A DNA stretch of 64,000 nt. Origin: DATAEE01 sp036258175. Its GTDB lineage: Bacteria; Acidobacteriota; Vicinamibacteria; Vicinamibacterales; 2-12-FULL-66-21. A program made the position numbers and the translations under genes. The notes under the pieces were generated by a model. That model made no database searches and was not told the origin of the DNA. It was given only the letters and a program-made list of their open reading frames with translations. Positions 55,232 through 63,258 of this stretch are shown in pieces (position 1 is the first letter of the stretch; each line of letters starts with the position of its first letter). The stretch is from assembly GCA_036258175.1 (NCBI GenBank), contig DATAEE010000190.1, forward strand, positions 1-64,000, given 5' to 3'.

Positions 55232-55593
55232 TTGCGATGGAAGTAGCTGTCCGTGTGGTCGAGCCAGTCCTGGCGGATCGGGCTGAAGACGTCGAGCTCG
55301 AACGTGTCGTCCAGCGCCTCGGCCTGGTGCTCGACCCACGACGGGATATGCAGCACTTCGCCTTCGCGAACGATGATCTCCTCGCCGCCGACGAAGAACT
55401 TCAGCGCGCCTTGCAGGATGTACGTCATCTGCTCGCTCTCGTGCGAGTGCATGGGGACCACGGCCCCCTTTTTCAGATAGATCTGGCCGATCATCTCCCG
55501 CTCGCCCGTCACGAGCTTGCGCGAGATCATTTCGGTCACTTTTTCGAGGGCAATCTCGTCCCAGCGGTGCAGCGTTGCGGTGGCTGTGTTCAT
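55228..55593 (-). CDS. Cupin-domain protein
   Basis: 121 residues, single cupin barrel. Motif 1 is PMHSHESEQMTYILQGALKF with the two His and Glu metal ligands, and motif 2 is GEVLHIPSWVEHQAEAL with the third His. Probably a metal-dependent small-molecule binding or isomerising protein. It is the upstream partner of the SDR gene through a 4-bp overlap; the shared pathway is unknown. Confidence 0.9.
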   Translation of the reverse strand: MNTATATLHRWDEIALEKVTEMISRKLVTGEREMIGQIYLKKGAVVPMHSHESEQMTYILQGALKFFVGGEEIIVREGEVLHIPSWVEHQAEALDDTFELDVFSPIRQDWLDHTDSYFHRK

Positions 55594-55630
55594 TGGAAGC
55601 GCCTCTGCAGTTGAAGGCGGCCGATTATAG

Positions 55631-55686
55631 CCGCAGATTTACGCTCATCGCCGCAGATTTACGCAGATACACGCAGATCTGCGGCC
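55631..55686. repeat. 10-bp-period CGCAGAT repeat, about five units
   Basis: Consecutive 10-mers of the form (C/A)CGCAGATTT or ACGCAGATAC, one of them degenerate (ACGCTCATCG), ending in CTGCGG. Same consensus as 50731-50761. It fills the cupin/E1 divergent spacer. Confidence 0.65.
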
Positions 55687-55730
55687 GGCTGGATGCGGGC
55701 GCAAGCGCGGCAGCCGCGGGCCGGGAAGGC

Positions 55731-55736
55731 TATAAT
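55731..55736 (+). promoter_or_regulatory. Possible -10 box close to the E1 start
   Basis: Exact TATAAT only 11 bp before the ATG at 55748, which would give a very short leader. No -35 element at 16-18 bp. GAAAGG between the box and the ATG could serve as a weak ribosome site. Confidence 0.35.
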
Positions 55737-55747
55737 TCTGAAAGGCC

Positions 55748-57862
55748 ATGAAAACAGAGACCGCGCCGCGCGCGGGTCGCGAAGGGCTCACGCGCGAGGA
55801 CCTCCTGCGGTTTTACCGCACGATGCTGCTCTCCCGGCGCCTCGACGACAAGGAAATCCAGCTCAAGAATCAGAGCCTGATCTTTTTTCAGATCAGCGGC
55901 GCCGGGCACGAGGCCGTGCTCGTCGCGGCGGCCCAGGTCCTTCGGCCCGGCTACGATTGGTTCTATCCGTACTACCGCGACCGCGCGTTGTGCCTCGCTC
56001 TCGGTGTCACCGCCGAGGAGATGCTTCTCGCGGCCGTCGGCGCGAAGGACGATCCGGCCTCCGGCGGCCGGCAGATGCCGTCGCACTGGGGGCACAAGCG
56101 GCTCAACATCGTGTCGCAGTCGAGCCCGACGGGCACGCAGTGTCTCCAGGCCGTCGGATGCGCCGACGCGTCACTGTTGTACGAGCGGAACGACGCGATC
56201 CCTGAACGCCAGCGGCAGTTCCACAAAGATGAAGTCGTGTACGTATCACTCGGCGAAGGCACGACGAGCGAGGGCGAGTTCTGGGAGTCGCTGAGCACGG
56301 CGTGCGTCCGGAAGCTGCCTGTCGTCTACCTCGTCGAGGACAACGGCTACGCGATCTCCGTCCCCGTCGAAGTGCAGACGCCGGGCGGCGACATCTCGCG
56401 CGTCGTCGAGTCATTCCCCGGCCTCAGAGTTCTCCGCGTCGACGGCACGGATCTACTCGCCAGCTATCGGGTGATGAGGGAAGCGGTCGCGCACGCGCGC
56501 GAGCGGAAGGGGCCGGCGCTCGTCCACGCCAAAGTCATCCGCCCGTACTCGCACTCGTTGTCGGATGACGAAAAGCTCTACAAGACGGCCGAGGAGCGCG
56601 CGGAAGAGGCCAGGCGCGATCCGATTCCATCATTCGCCGCGCTGCTGAAGCGCGAAGGCCTCGTCAGCGACGCGGAACTCGAGGCGATTGCGGCCGACGT
56701 AGAGGCGGAAATCACCCGCGCGACAGAGCGGGCCCGTGCCGCCACGAAGCCGAGCAAAGACACGGCGAGCCTTTACGTGTACTCGCCCGACATCGATCCG
56801 ACGTCGAAATCGTTTGACACGCCCGCCGCGCCCGACGGCAAGCCGGACACCATGGTTGCGGCGATCAATCGGACCCTGAAAGACGAGATGGCACGCGAGC
56901 CGCGCATCGTCGTCTTCGGCGAGGACGTGGCCGACTGCAGCCGGGAGGGAGCGCTCGAGAACGTCCCGGGTAAGGGTGGCGTGTTCAAGGTCACACACGG
57001 CCTGCAGCGCGCGTTCGGCGGCCACCGCGTCTTCAATTCGCCTCTCGCCGAAGCGAACATCGTCGGGCGCGCAATCGGTATGGCGACGCGCGGGCTGAAG
57101 CCGGTCGTCGAGATCCAGTTTTTCGACTACATCTGGCCGGCGATGATGCAACTCCGCGACGAGATGTCGATGCTGCGCTACCGGTCGAACAATGCATTTT
57201 CTTGTCCGGCGGTCGTGCGCGTGGCGATCGGTGGCTATCTCCGCGGCGGCGCGCCGTATCACAGCCAGTCCGGCGAAAGCATCTTCGCGCACTGCCCGGG
57301 GCTGCGAATCGTCTTCCCGTCGAATGCGGTGGACGCCGCGGGACTGCTCCGTACCGCTATCCGGTGCGATGACCCGGTGCTCTTTCTCGAACATAAGCAC
57401 CTCTACCGCCAGACGTACAACAAGGGGACGTATCCGGGACCGGACTTCATGATCCCGTTCGGCAAGTCCGCGGTCCGGCGCGAAGGAACGGACGTCGTCG
57501 TGCTGACGTGGGGCGCGCTCGTGCAGCGTTCGCTTCTGGCCGCGCAGCAGGCTGAAAAGGACGGCGTCAGCGCCATGATCGTGGACCTTCGGACGATCGC
57601 CCCGTTTGACTGGGAGAGGATCGCGCAAGCCGTCCGGCAGACGAACCGCGTCATCATCGCGCACGAGGATCAGTTGACGTGCGGCTTTGGTGCGGAGCTG
57701 GCGGCGCGGATAGCTGGTGATCTCTTCGAGTACCTCGATGCACCGGTGCGCCGCGTCGCGGCGCTCGACACCCCCGTCGCATACGCGCCCGACCTCGAGG
57801 AGGCGATCCTGCCGCAGGCTGCCGACGTCCTGACAGCCATCCTGGAAACCGCGCGGTACTAG
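55748..57862 (+). CDS. Fused alpha/beta 2-oxoacid dehydrogenase E1 (branched-chain type)
   Basis: 704 residues: an E1-alpha part (about 1-340) joined to an E1-beta part (about 365-704). The alpha part has FYRTMLLSRRLDDKEIQLKN, GHEAVLVAAA and the TPP motif GEGTTSEGEFWESL (from about residue 169) to LVEDNGYAIS. The beta part has VFGEDVADCSREGALE, FNSPLAEANIVGRAIGMA and LEHKHLYRQ. It decarboxylates a 2-oxoacid and transfers the acyl group to lipoyl-E2. E2 and E3 are not in the window, so the substrate (branched-chain 2-oxoacid or pyruvate) is open. Confidence 0.92.
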   Translation: MKTETAPRAGREGLTREDLLRFYRTMLLSRRLDDKEIQLKNQSLIFFQISGAGHEAVLVAAAQVLRPGYDWFYPYYRDRALCLALGVTAEEMLLAAVGAKDDPASGGRQMPSHWGHKRLNIVSQSSPTGTQCLQAVGCADASLLYERNDAIPERQRQFHKDEVVYVSLGEGTTSEGEFWESLSTACVRKLPVVYLVEDNGYAISVPVEVQTPGGDISRVVESFPGLRVLRVDGTDLLASYRVMREAVAHARERKGPALVHAKVIRPYSHSLSDDEKLYKTAEERAEEARRDPIPSFAALLKREGLVSDAELEAIAADVEAEITRATERARAATKPSKDTASLYVYSPDIDPTSKSFDTPAAPDGKPDTMVAAINRTLKDEMAREPRIVVFGEDVADCSREGALENVPGKGGVFKVTHGLQRAFGGHRVFNSPLAEANIVGRAIGMATRGLKPVVEIQFFDYIWPAMMQLRDEMSMLRYRSNNAFSCPAVVRVAIGGYLRGGAPYHSQSGESIFAHCPGLRIVFPSNAVDAAGLLRTAIRCDDPVLFLEHKHLYRQTYNKGTYPGPDFMIPFGKSAVRREGTDVVVLTWGALVQRSLLAAQQAEKDGVSAMIVDLRTIAPFDWERIAQAVRQTNRVIIAHEDQLTCGFGAELAARIAGDLFEYLDAPVRRVAALDTPVAYAPDLEEAILPQAADVLTAILETARY

Positions 57863-57871
57863 CCAAAAAAG

Positions 57872-58870
57872 GTGGCTGTCCGTATTCTTCTGCTGGCCCT
57901 CGCCGTGGCCAGCCAGCCGCGCGTTGAAGTCCTCAAGTCGACCGGTGGCCTGCCTGCGCACATTGCCGGCCTCTTCGCGGAGCCGATCAACTTTCAGCAG
58001 TCGCGCGACGGTACCCACTACGTCTTCGACCGCCGCGCCCACACGGTGTACCGAGTCGACGAGTCGCTCAGCAAAGCGACGAAGATCGTCCAGATCGGCC
58101 AGGAGGAAGGCCGGATCATCGAACCGACCGCGTTCGATCTCGAGCCCGGCGGCATGTTCGTCGTCGCCGACGCTCCGAAGAACGTCGAACGTGTACAGCT
58201 CTTCGGACCGGACGGCACGCGTGTCGGCGGCTTTGCCCTGCCGGGGCGGGCCGCGCCGCGCATCACGCTCGGAAGCGTCGTGCTCAACGGTCTCGGCTCG
58301 CTTCAGTTCACCGGCCGATCGATCCTCATGAATCAACCGGAGTCGGGCGCGCTCTTCATGGAGTTCGGTCTTTCCGGCACGCCGCTGCGATCGATCGGTT
58401 TGCTGCGGGCGACTGGACACGAGGCGGATCGAGACGTGCACCTCGCGCTGAACGTCGGGACGCCGCTCGCGCATCCGAAAGGCGGGTTCTACTTCGTCTT
58501 CCAGTCGGGTATACCGATCTTCCGGCGCTACGACGCGCAGGGCAAGCTGCTTTACGAGCGTCACATCGAAGGGCCAGAGCTCGACGGCGTGCTCGCCGCG
58601 ATGCCGTCATCCTGGCCACGACGCGGCGGCCCGGGCGAAGGCCGCGAGCTGCCGCTCATTCTGCCGACGGTGCGGACCGCCGCCGTCGATCCGTCGGGTG
58701 ATCTCTGGATTGCCCTCACCGTCCCGTACACCTACGTTTATGACAGCGACGGGGAAAAGAAGCGGACGGTGCAGTTCAGCGCGGCAGGAACTGTGTCGCC
58801 GACAAGCCTGTTCTTTGCAGCGAACGGCCGGCTGCTCGTGACGCCCGGATGTTACGAATTCAGGCCGTAG
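57872..58870 (+). CDS. Secreted beta-propeller-like protein of unknown function
   Basis: 332 residues from a GTG (57872); it begins AVRILLLALAVASQPRVEVL, a short signal peptide. Repeated motifs such as THYVFDRRAHTVYRVDES, GGMFVVADAPKNVERVQLFG, PKGGFYFVFQSGIPIFRRYD and DPSGDLWIALTVPYTYVYDS suggest a six-bladed NHL-like propeller. No catalytic residues recognised. It is 9 bp after E1 and convergent with gvpK with one base between stops, so it ends just where the gas vesicle operon ends. Confidence 0.75.
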   Translation: MAVRILLLALAVASQPRVEVLKSTGGLPAHIAGLFAEPINFQQSRDGTHYVFDRRAHTVYRVDESLSKATKIVQIGQEEGRIIEPTAFDLEPGGMFVVADAPKNVERVQLFGPDGTRVGGFALPGRAAPRITLGSVVLNGLGSLQFTGRSILMNQPESGALFMEFGLSGTPLRSIGLLRATGHEADRDVHLALNVGTPLAHPKGGFYFVFQSGIPIFRRYDAQGKLLYERHIEGPELDGVLAAMPSSWPRRGGPGEGRELPLILPTVRTAAVDPSGDLWIALTVPYTYVYDSDGEKKRTVQFSAAGTVSPTSLFFAANGRLLVTPGCYEFRP

Positions 58871-58871
58871 C

Positions 58872-59291
58872 TCACATTAGCTTTCCGACCGGGCCGAGAT
58901 CCAGATTGAGATCCTCGGGCCGCAGATCGAACTGAGCGCCGATTTCCCGGATGGTTTCTTCGAGTCGCATGAGCGACGTGCCGAGTTTCTCGGTTTCGTC
59001 GTCGGTCAGCGTGCCCTGTTCCATGCGGCGGATTGCCTGCCGCTCCATCAATTTGCGGAGCAGCTCGACGAGCGTGAGGACCAGCTTCACGACCGATCGC
59101 CGGACGTCTTCCGGATTCGCGTTCCAGCGGGGCGGGCCGCTGGCGTCGGCCGCGCGGGCCAGTTCGCGCCGAATCGCCTCGAGGTCCGGCTCGAGGACGT
59201 CGATGGGCCTGCTTGCGGGCGCCGGCCGTAGCCTCGTGGTGCGTGCGCGTTTTCGCCGTGCGGGCGCTCGCCGCGACCGTCGCGGGCTCAC
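58872..59291 (-). CDS. gvpK: Gas vesicle protein GvpK
   Basis: 139 residues. GTG 59291 is preferred: GGAGG lies 7 bp upstream and the codon overlaps the preceding stop (GTGA). An Arg/Ala/Pro-rich head (about 1-35) precedes the GvpK core: NPEDVRRSVVKLVLTLVELLRKLMERQAIRRMEQGTLTDDE and LNLDLGPVGKLM at the C-terminus. GvpK is an accessory protein needed for vesicle formation in other systems. Last gene of the visible operon. Confidence 0.93.
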   Translation of the reverse strand: MSPRRSRRAPARRKRARTTRLRPAPASRPIDVLEPDLEAIRRELARAADASGPPRWNANPEDVRRSVVKLVLTLVELLRKLMERQAIRRMEQGTLTDDETEKLGTSLMRLEETIREIGAQFDLRPEDLNLDLGPVGKLM

Positions 59292-59959
59292 TCGGTTACC
59301 TCCGGCGTAAAAGCGTACGGCGGCCACGGTCCGCTCACGATTGCAGCCACGCCCGATTCGCGGCTTACCGCTTCGAAGACCGCGGTCGCGTACATGCGGG
59401 ATTTGCCGCGCCGAATGAGGTGAAACACCGTCAGCGACTCCCCCTGCATCTCGAGCCGCTGATCGCGGACGATCTTGAGCGGACCGAGCGCTGTACGGAT
59501 CGCCTGGAGCGCAGGAATATGGGCGCCGGATCGCCGCCGAAGATACGCGGTACCGGGTCGCGCCTTGGCCTGGACACCGGACAGCTTGGCAACAGGTTCA
59601 GGAAAAAACAGCCGCAGGATCATCTGCTCGGCGCCTCGGACGCGTGTAAGGCCTCGCGCGAACGACACGGCGCGCGTGCGCAGAATCGACTGCAGCTCTT
59701 GTTCGTCTTTCGCGTGGGATCCGAACCGGGCCGGCAGGATTGCCGCGTGGCGCCTGGCCAGCCGGCGCACGAGCTGCTCCTGCGCCTGGAGCCGCTCCAC
59801 CTCGACAGACGGCGGTCGATCCATCGGCTCCGCGATCGCCGCCACGCTGCCGGCGCGGATCCGGACCAGCGAACGGCCACCGATCCCGCGTGCGCGGGGC
59901 GCCGCCGCGGACCCACCGACAATGGCATAGACGTAGCGGCCACGCGGTGCCGGCGTCAT
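59288..59959 (-). CDS. gvpF: GvpL/GvpF-family gas vesicle protein (third copy)
   Basis: 223 residues from ATG 59959, overlapping the GvpS-like stop (ATGA). GRYVYAIVGG at the N-terminus and SGPWPPYAFTPE at the C-terminus are the family signatures; ARRHAAILPARFGSHAKDEQ matches the central LPxRFGT region. GvpF/L proteins are accessory, minor components thought to help nucleate the GvpA shell. Most divergent of the three copies, with an unusually basic middle. Confidence 0.88.
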   Translation of the reverse strand: MTPAPRGRYVYAIVGGSAAAPRARGIGGRSLVRIRAGSVAAIAEPMDRPPSVEVERLQAQEQLVRRLARRHAAILPARFGSHAKDEQELQSILRTRAVSFARGLTRVRGAEQMILRLFFPEPVAKLSGVQAKARPGTAYLRRRSGAHIPALQAIRTALGPLKIVRDQRLEMQGESLTVFHLIRRGKSRMYATAVFEAVSRESGVAAIVSGPWPPYAFTPEVTE

Positions 59960-60315
59960 CTCGGCCGCTTGCGGCCCAACAGCCGATCGGCCGCGCACAG
60001 CAGCACAGACAGGCGCAGGTAAATCAGATCGACGCCGGCAAGCCCGAGGAACACGTCGCCGTTCACGATGACTCCTCGATTGAGAAGGCTGTCGACGACG
60101 TCGAGGAGCGTTCGATCGCCTTCATCCAGCACGCGAGCCAGCGTCGCAGGGTGCGTCGGGTGAGGCGGCCCCGGCGGGCTCGATGGCTCCGGACGTTTGA
60201 CGTGAGGCGGCGAGGCATATCTGGGACGCAGAGGTGGCTTCGGCAGCTTCCGCGAAGGCGGGGGCGACGGCCTCGGCGTCCGCGGCAGCGGCGGCGTGCG
60301 TGGCGGCCGTCTCAT
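59956..60315 (-). CDS. gvpS: GvpA-family accessory protein (GvpS/GvpJ/GvpM type) with proline-rich head
   Basis: 119 residues from ATG 60315, which overlaps the upstream GvpL stop (ATGA). Residues 1-56 contain about 24 prolines mixed with Arg and Ser. The C-terminal half is a GvpA-like domain: LLDVVDSLLNRGVIVNGDVFLG and DLIYLRLSVLLCAADRLLG. The LxGVDLIYLRL form is that of the minor GvpS/J/M proteins, not of the main shell GvpA. Assignment among S, J and M is by operon order and is tentative. Confidence 0.85.
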   Translation of the reverse strand: MRRPPRTPPLPRTPRPSPPPSRKLPKPPLRPRYASPPHVKRPEPSSPPGPPHPTHPATLARVLDEGDRTLLDVVDSLLNRGVIVNGDVFLGLAGVDLIYLRLSVLLCAADRLLGRKRPR

Positions 60316-61070
60316 GTAATGAAATGATAGGCGGGCCACGGGCCGGTCAGCGTCAAGGTGCAGCCCGCTGCCCGGCACTGTTTGGCCTGGCGGTTCGCTT
60401 CGCTCCGGAATTTTGCCCGCCGGGCATCCGGCACGAGATACGCGGCGTCGATGATCAGTCGGGCGCCCGCTTCACCGTCGACCGGCGGCTTCAAGATTGA
60501 CGCGCGCGCGATCTTCTTCAGCGCACGATGCGCGGTCTCGGCCGCTTTGGCCGCCGTTGCGGCAGCGGCGCGTGCGTCATCGCGGGCGCGTTTTTTCTCC
60601 CGCAGGAATTCGGCTCCCGAACGTGCCTCCACCGTCCCAGACGGTTCTTTCGAGTCGGACGATTTCGAGGATCGAAAAACACGGACGCTCCATTCGGCGG
60701 CCCCCGCGATCCTGCGGAACGCGCGATCGAGCGTTCGGCGCGCACGCGCGACGTCTTCGATCGCCCGCTCGTCGTTGTGGAAAATCGTGAACAGTTTCAT
60801 CGGCACGACGGACCCGCGTTGCGAGAGATACTCCACGACCGCCTCGTGCGCGAGCGCGCACGCCCCGACCCAGTCCAGATCGCGCAGCCCGCGGGCGAGC
60901 GGTTCCTCTCCGTAGCGATCGAGAGGCACGTCGGCGGCGACGAGCCATCGTCCGGGCTTGACGGGCAGCGCGCGCGGCGGGCCCGCGCCGGCAAGCCCTG
61001 CGGGCGCCGCGCTCAACACGGGAGCACGTGAACTTTCGACGAGACCGTAGACGTACGTTCCCTTCGTCAT
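60312..61070 (-). CDS. gvpL: GvpL/GvpF-family gas vesicle protein (second copy)
   Basis: 252 residues. GTYVYGLVES start, VVEYLSQRGSVVPMKLFTIF centre and TLTGPWPAYHF end are family signatures. A Lys/Ala/Arg-rich helical insertion (SGAEFLREKKRARDDARAAA) is as found in GvpL. One base separates its ATG from the ATPase stop, and its stop overlaps the GvpS-like start, so translation is tightly coupled. Confidence 0.92.
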   Translation of the reverse strand: MTKGTYVYGLVESSRAPVLSAAPAGLAGAGPPRALPVKPGRWLVAADVPLDRYGEEPLARGLRDLDWVGACALAHEAVVEYLSQRGSVVPMKLFTIFHNDERAIEDVARARRTLDRAFRRIAGAAEWSVRVFRSSKSSDSKEPSGTVEARSGAEFLREKKRARDDARAAAATAAKAAETAHRALKKIARASILKPPVDGEAGARLIIDAAYLVPDARRAKFRSEANRQAKQCRAAGCTLTLTGPWPAYHFIT

Positions 61071-61071
61071 T

Positions 61072-62970
61072 TCAATTGATGTCGCCGGCCCATTGCCGCA
61101 TCCACCTCATCAAGCGCGCCACGCCGCGCGGAGGGGGAAGAGCCAGCGGCGCGACGATGATATCGCAGCCCTCTGCGCGGCGCGTCCGGCGAGCGCCTGC
61201 GAGCGCGGCGATTTCCGCTGCTTCCATTCTTCGCGCAGCCCGGCAGCGGGGACAATTCGTTCGCGTCGGCGTCGCGGCGTTGACGACGACGCCCGAAGTT
61301 CTGATGCCGAGCCGATCGAGCGCATCGAGGAGCCGAATCGTCTCGAGCCGCGGGAGCTCGGCAGCCCGGGTGACGACGACCGCTCGTGTTTGTGCCGGAT
61401 CCCGGAACAGCACCTGCAGGCGCCGCACGCCTCGCGACAGCCGTACAACCTGTTCGCCGAGGGGCCCCATCCTGGCCACGTCGCGATACTTCAGCAGGAT
61501 GCGCATCAGCTCGGAAAGCCATCCAGCCGCAACTTCAGGCATTGCGAGGAATTTCAAGGCGTGACCGGTCGGCGCGGTATCAACGACGACGAGATCGTAG
61601 CGATCGACGGCATCGAGAACCGATACGAGCGCCAGGATCTCGTCCACCCCTGGCGGCGACAAATCGATCAGCCGAAGCGCCACGTCACGATCGTGCGCCA
61701 GATCGACGTGGACGCCGCCCCCCGGCCGTGCGCCGAACGCCTCTTCGACCCCGCGGCGGATCTCGTCGCGTTCGCGGGCTAGAGCAGCCCGCGCATCGAT
61801 CTCGCGCGCCTCGAGGCCCGGCACGCCTGGAACGCGGCGGGCTGAATCGCCCAGGCGCGTGCGAAGCACATCGCCGAGTGAGTGCGCCGGATCGCTCGAC
61901 AGCAGCAGGATGCGGCGTCCGCGATGCGTTCTGGCCGCCTCGATCGCGAGACCGCATGCGACCGTCGTCTTGCCGACGCCACCTTTTCCCGCGACGATGA
62001 GCACTTTGAGTCCCTCCGGCACGAGTGCCGGGCGCTTCTGACGTCGGATGGCGGCGTCGCCCGGGTCGCGGATGGGTCGCGACGGCACGGGCCGATCGCG
62101 GACGAACGTGAACCTCACGCCGCGCGCAGCTCGTCGCAGGGGCTCTATCGATGCCTGACCAACGGCGGCCCGAGCCCGGCACGTCGGGCACGACCGTGCG
62201 GCACCCGCCGCACGATTGACGACGATCTCGGTCAGAGGTAGCCCGCGGGCGCGGAGCCAGGCGACGCCGTCGAGCGCCTCCGCGACCGCAACAGGCTCGG
62301 CCAGAGTGATCCACACGATGCGCGTGAAGCGCGGATCGCGGAGTCTGGCCGCCAGCCGAGCCGCATCCTGCGCCAGCGCCTCGACCAGCGCATCGGCGGC
62401 GTCGCGGGGCGCTCGTCCGCCGACCGCCGCCGCCACGTCGCGGTCGCGCGCGAGCATCGCGTCCAGGACACCGGCAACGGCCCTGATCGTTTCCGGCGCC
62501 TCGAGAAGTCGCCAGGTATGGCCGGTTGGCGCCGTGTCGACGATGACGAGATCGGGATGGCGCGCGGCGGCGAGGCGCTCGATTTCCACGAGCGCGACGA
62601 GCTCGTCGACGCCCGGCAGCGCCAGCTGGAGGAGCCGCGCGACATCTTCTCGATCCAGGAGCGTGCCGCGCAGAAGCAATCGCTCGAGCGCGCCGCGCCG
62701 GGGACCGAGCCAGCGCCCGAGCGCGCGCGCCGCGTCGAGTTCGACCGCCTCGATCCGGCGAGGGGGCTTCCGGCCGAGCGCGTCGCGGAGTGAATGAGCC
62801 GGGTCGGTCGATACGACAAGGACGCGGCGGCCGCGTGCCGCTTCGCGGCGAGCGGCCGCTACCGAAAGGGTGGTCTTGCCCACCCCGCCTTTGCCGCAAT
62901 ACAGGTGGATGGCGAACGGTCGGTCCGGCGTCCGCCGGACCTCAGGTCGACTCGTCCTCGTCGGCGCCAA
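61072..62970 (-). CDS. Tandem ArsA/Get3-type ATPase inside the gas vesicle operon
   Basis: About 632 residues from a TTG at 62970 with GAGG 6 bp upstream, nested 29 bp into gvpG; GTGs at 63042 and 63051 are alternatives. Two homologous halves. Half 1: deviant P-loop GKGGVGKT (26-33), STDPAHSL, DTAPTGHTWRLLEAPE, Cys261/Cys264 (CPTC). Half 2: GKGGVGKT (328-335), SSDPAHSLGDVL, DTAPTGHALKFLAMPE, Cys573/Cys576 (CPRC). Get3 forms a zinc-linked dimer through CxxC, so the fusion could be a covalent pseudodimer. No arsB, arsC, arsD or arsR is near, arguing against arsenite export. A chaperone role for hydrophobic vesicle proteins is inference from position only. Confidence 0.9.
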   Translation of the reverse strand: MAPTRTSRPEVRRTPDRPFAIHLYCGKGGVGKTTLSVAAARREAARGRRVLVVSTDPAHSLRDALGRKPPRRIEAVELDAARALGRWLGPRRGALERLLLRGTLLDREDVARLLQLALPGVDELVALVEIERLAAARHPDLVIVDTAPTGHTWRLLEAPETIRAVAGVLDAMLARDRDVAAAVGGRAPRDAADALVEALAQDAARLAARLRDPRFTRIVWITLAEPVAVAEALDGVAWLRARGLPLTEIVVNRAAGAARSCPTCRARAAVGQASIEPLRRAARGVRFTFVRDRPVPSRPIRDPGDAAIRRQKRPALVPEGLKVLIVAGKGGVGKTTVACGLAIEAARTHRGRRILLLSSDPAHSLGDVLRTRLGDSARRVPGVPGLEAREIDARAALARERDEIRRGVEEAFGARPGGGVHVDLAHDRDVALRLIDLSPPGVDEILALVSVLDAVDRYDLVVVDTAPTGHALKFLAMPEVAAGWLSELMRILLKYRDVARMGPLGEQVVRLSRGVRRLQVLFRDPAQTRAVVVTRAAELPRLETIRLLDALDRLGIRTSGVVVNAATPTRTNCPRCRAARRMEAAEIAALAGARRTRRAEGCDIIVAPLALPPPRGVARLMRWMRQWAGDIN

Positions 62971-63235
62971 AGGTGGCCTCGACGCCGGTGACGCGGAGCC
63001 CGCCGCGCCTGCCGACGACGCCCGTGGCGGTCTCGCCTTCACGCGCCTCACGGATGGCGCGCATCCGCGCCAGCACGTCGCGCTCGAAGGCGGCGAATTC
63101 CTCCTCGCTCATCTCCCCCAGCTCGACACGCATCTGAGCGGCCAGCAGTTCTTCGCGGAGGCGGTCTTCGTCGTACAGCTCCTGCTCGGCGGCGGACGCT
63201 ATCTTGTCCAGCACGAAGCGGATGCCGCCGATCAA
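62942..63235 (-). CDS. gvpG: Gas vesicle protein GvpG
   Basis: 97 residues from TTG 63235, beginning LIGGIRFVLDKIASAAEQEL, then LREELLAAQMRVELGEMSEEEF and FERDVLARMRAIREARE, a helical GvpG. The frame continues upstream with IFLLDSLL back to an ATC at 63256, which looks like genuine GvpG sequence although no standard start codon precedes it before the gvpF stop; the true start may therefore be further upstream. Its 3' end overlaps the ATPase start. Confidence 0.88.
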   Translation of the reverse strand: MIGGIRFVLDKIASAAEQELYDEDRLREELLAAQMRVELGEMSEEEFAAFERDVLARMRAIREAREGETATGVVGRRGGLRVTGVEATFGADEDEST

Positions 63236-63258
63236 CAGGCTGTCGAGGAGGAAGATGG

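Noticed and set aside
61072..62970. Arsenite-pump ATPase (arsenic resistance) reading of the ArsA-like gene
   Set aside because: No ars genes nearby; the gene is translationally embedded between gvpG and gvpL, and ArsA and Get3 share the same motifs.
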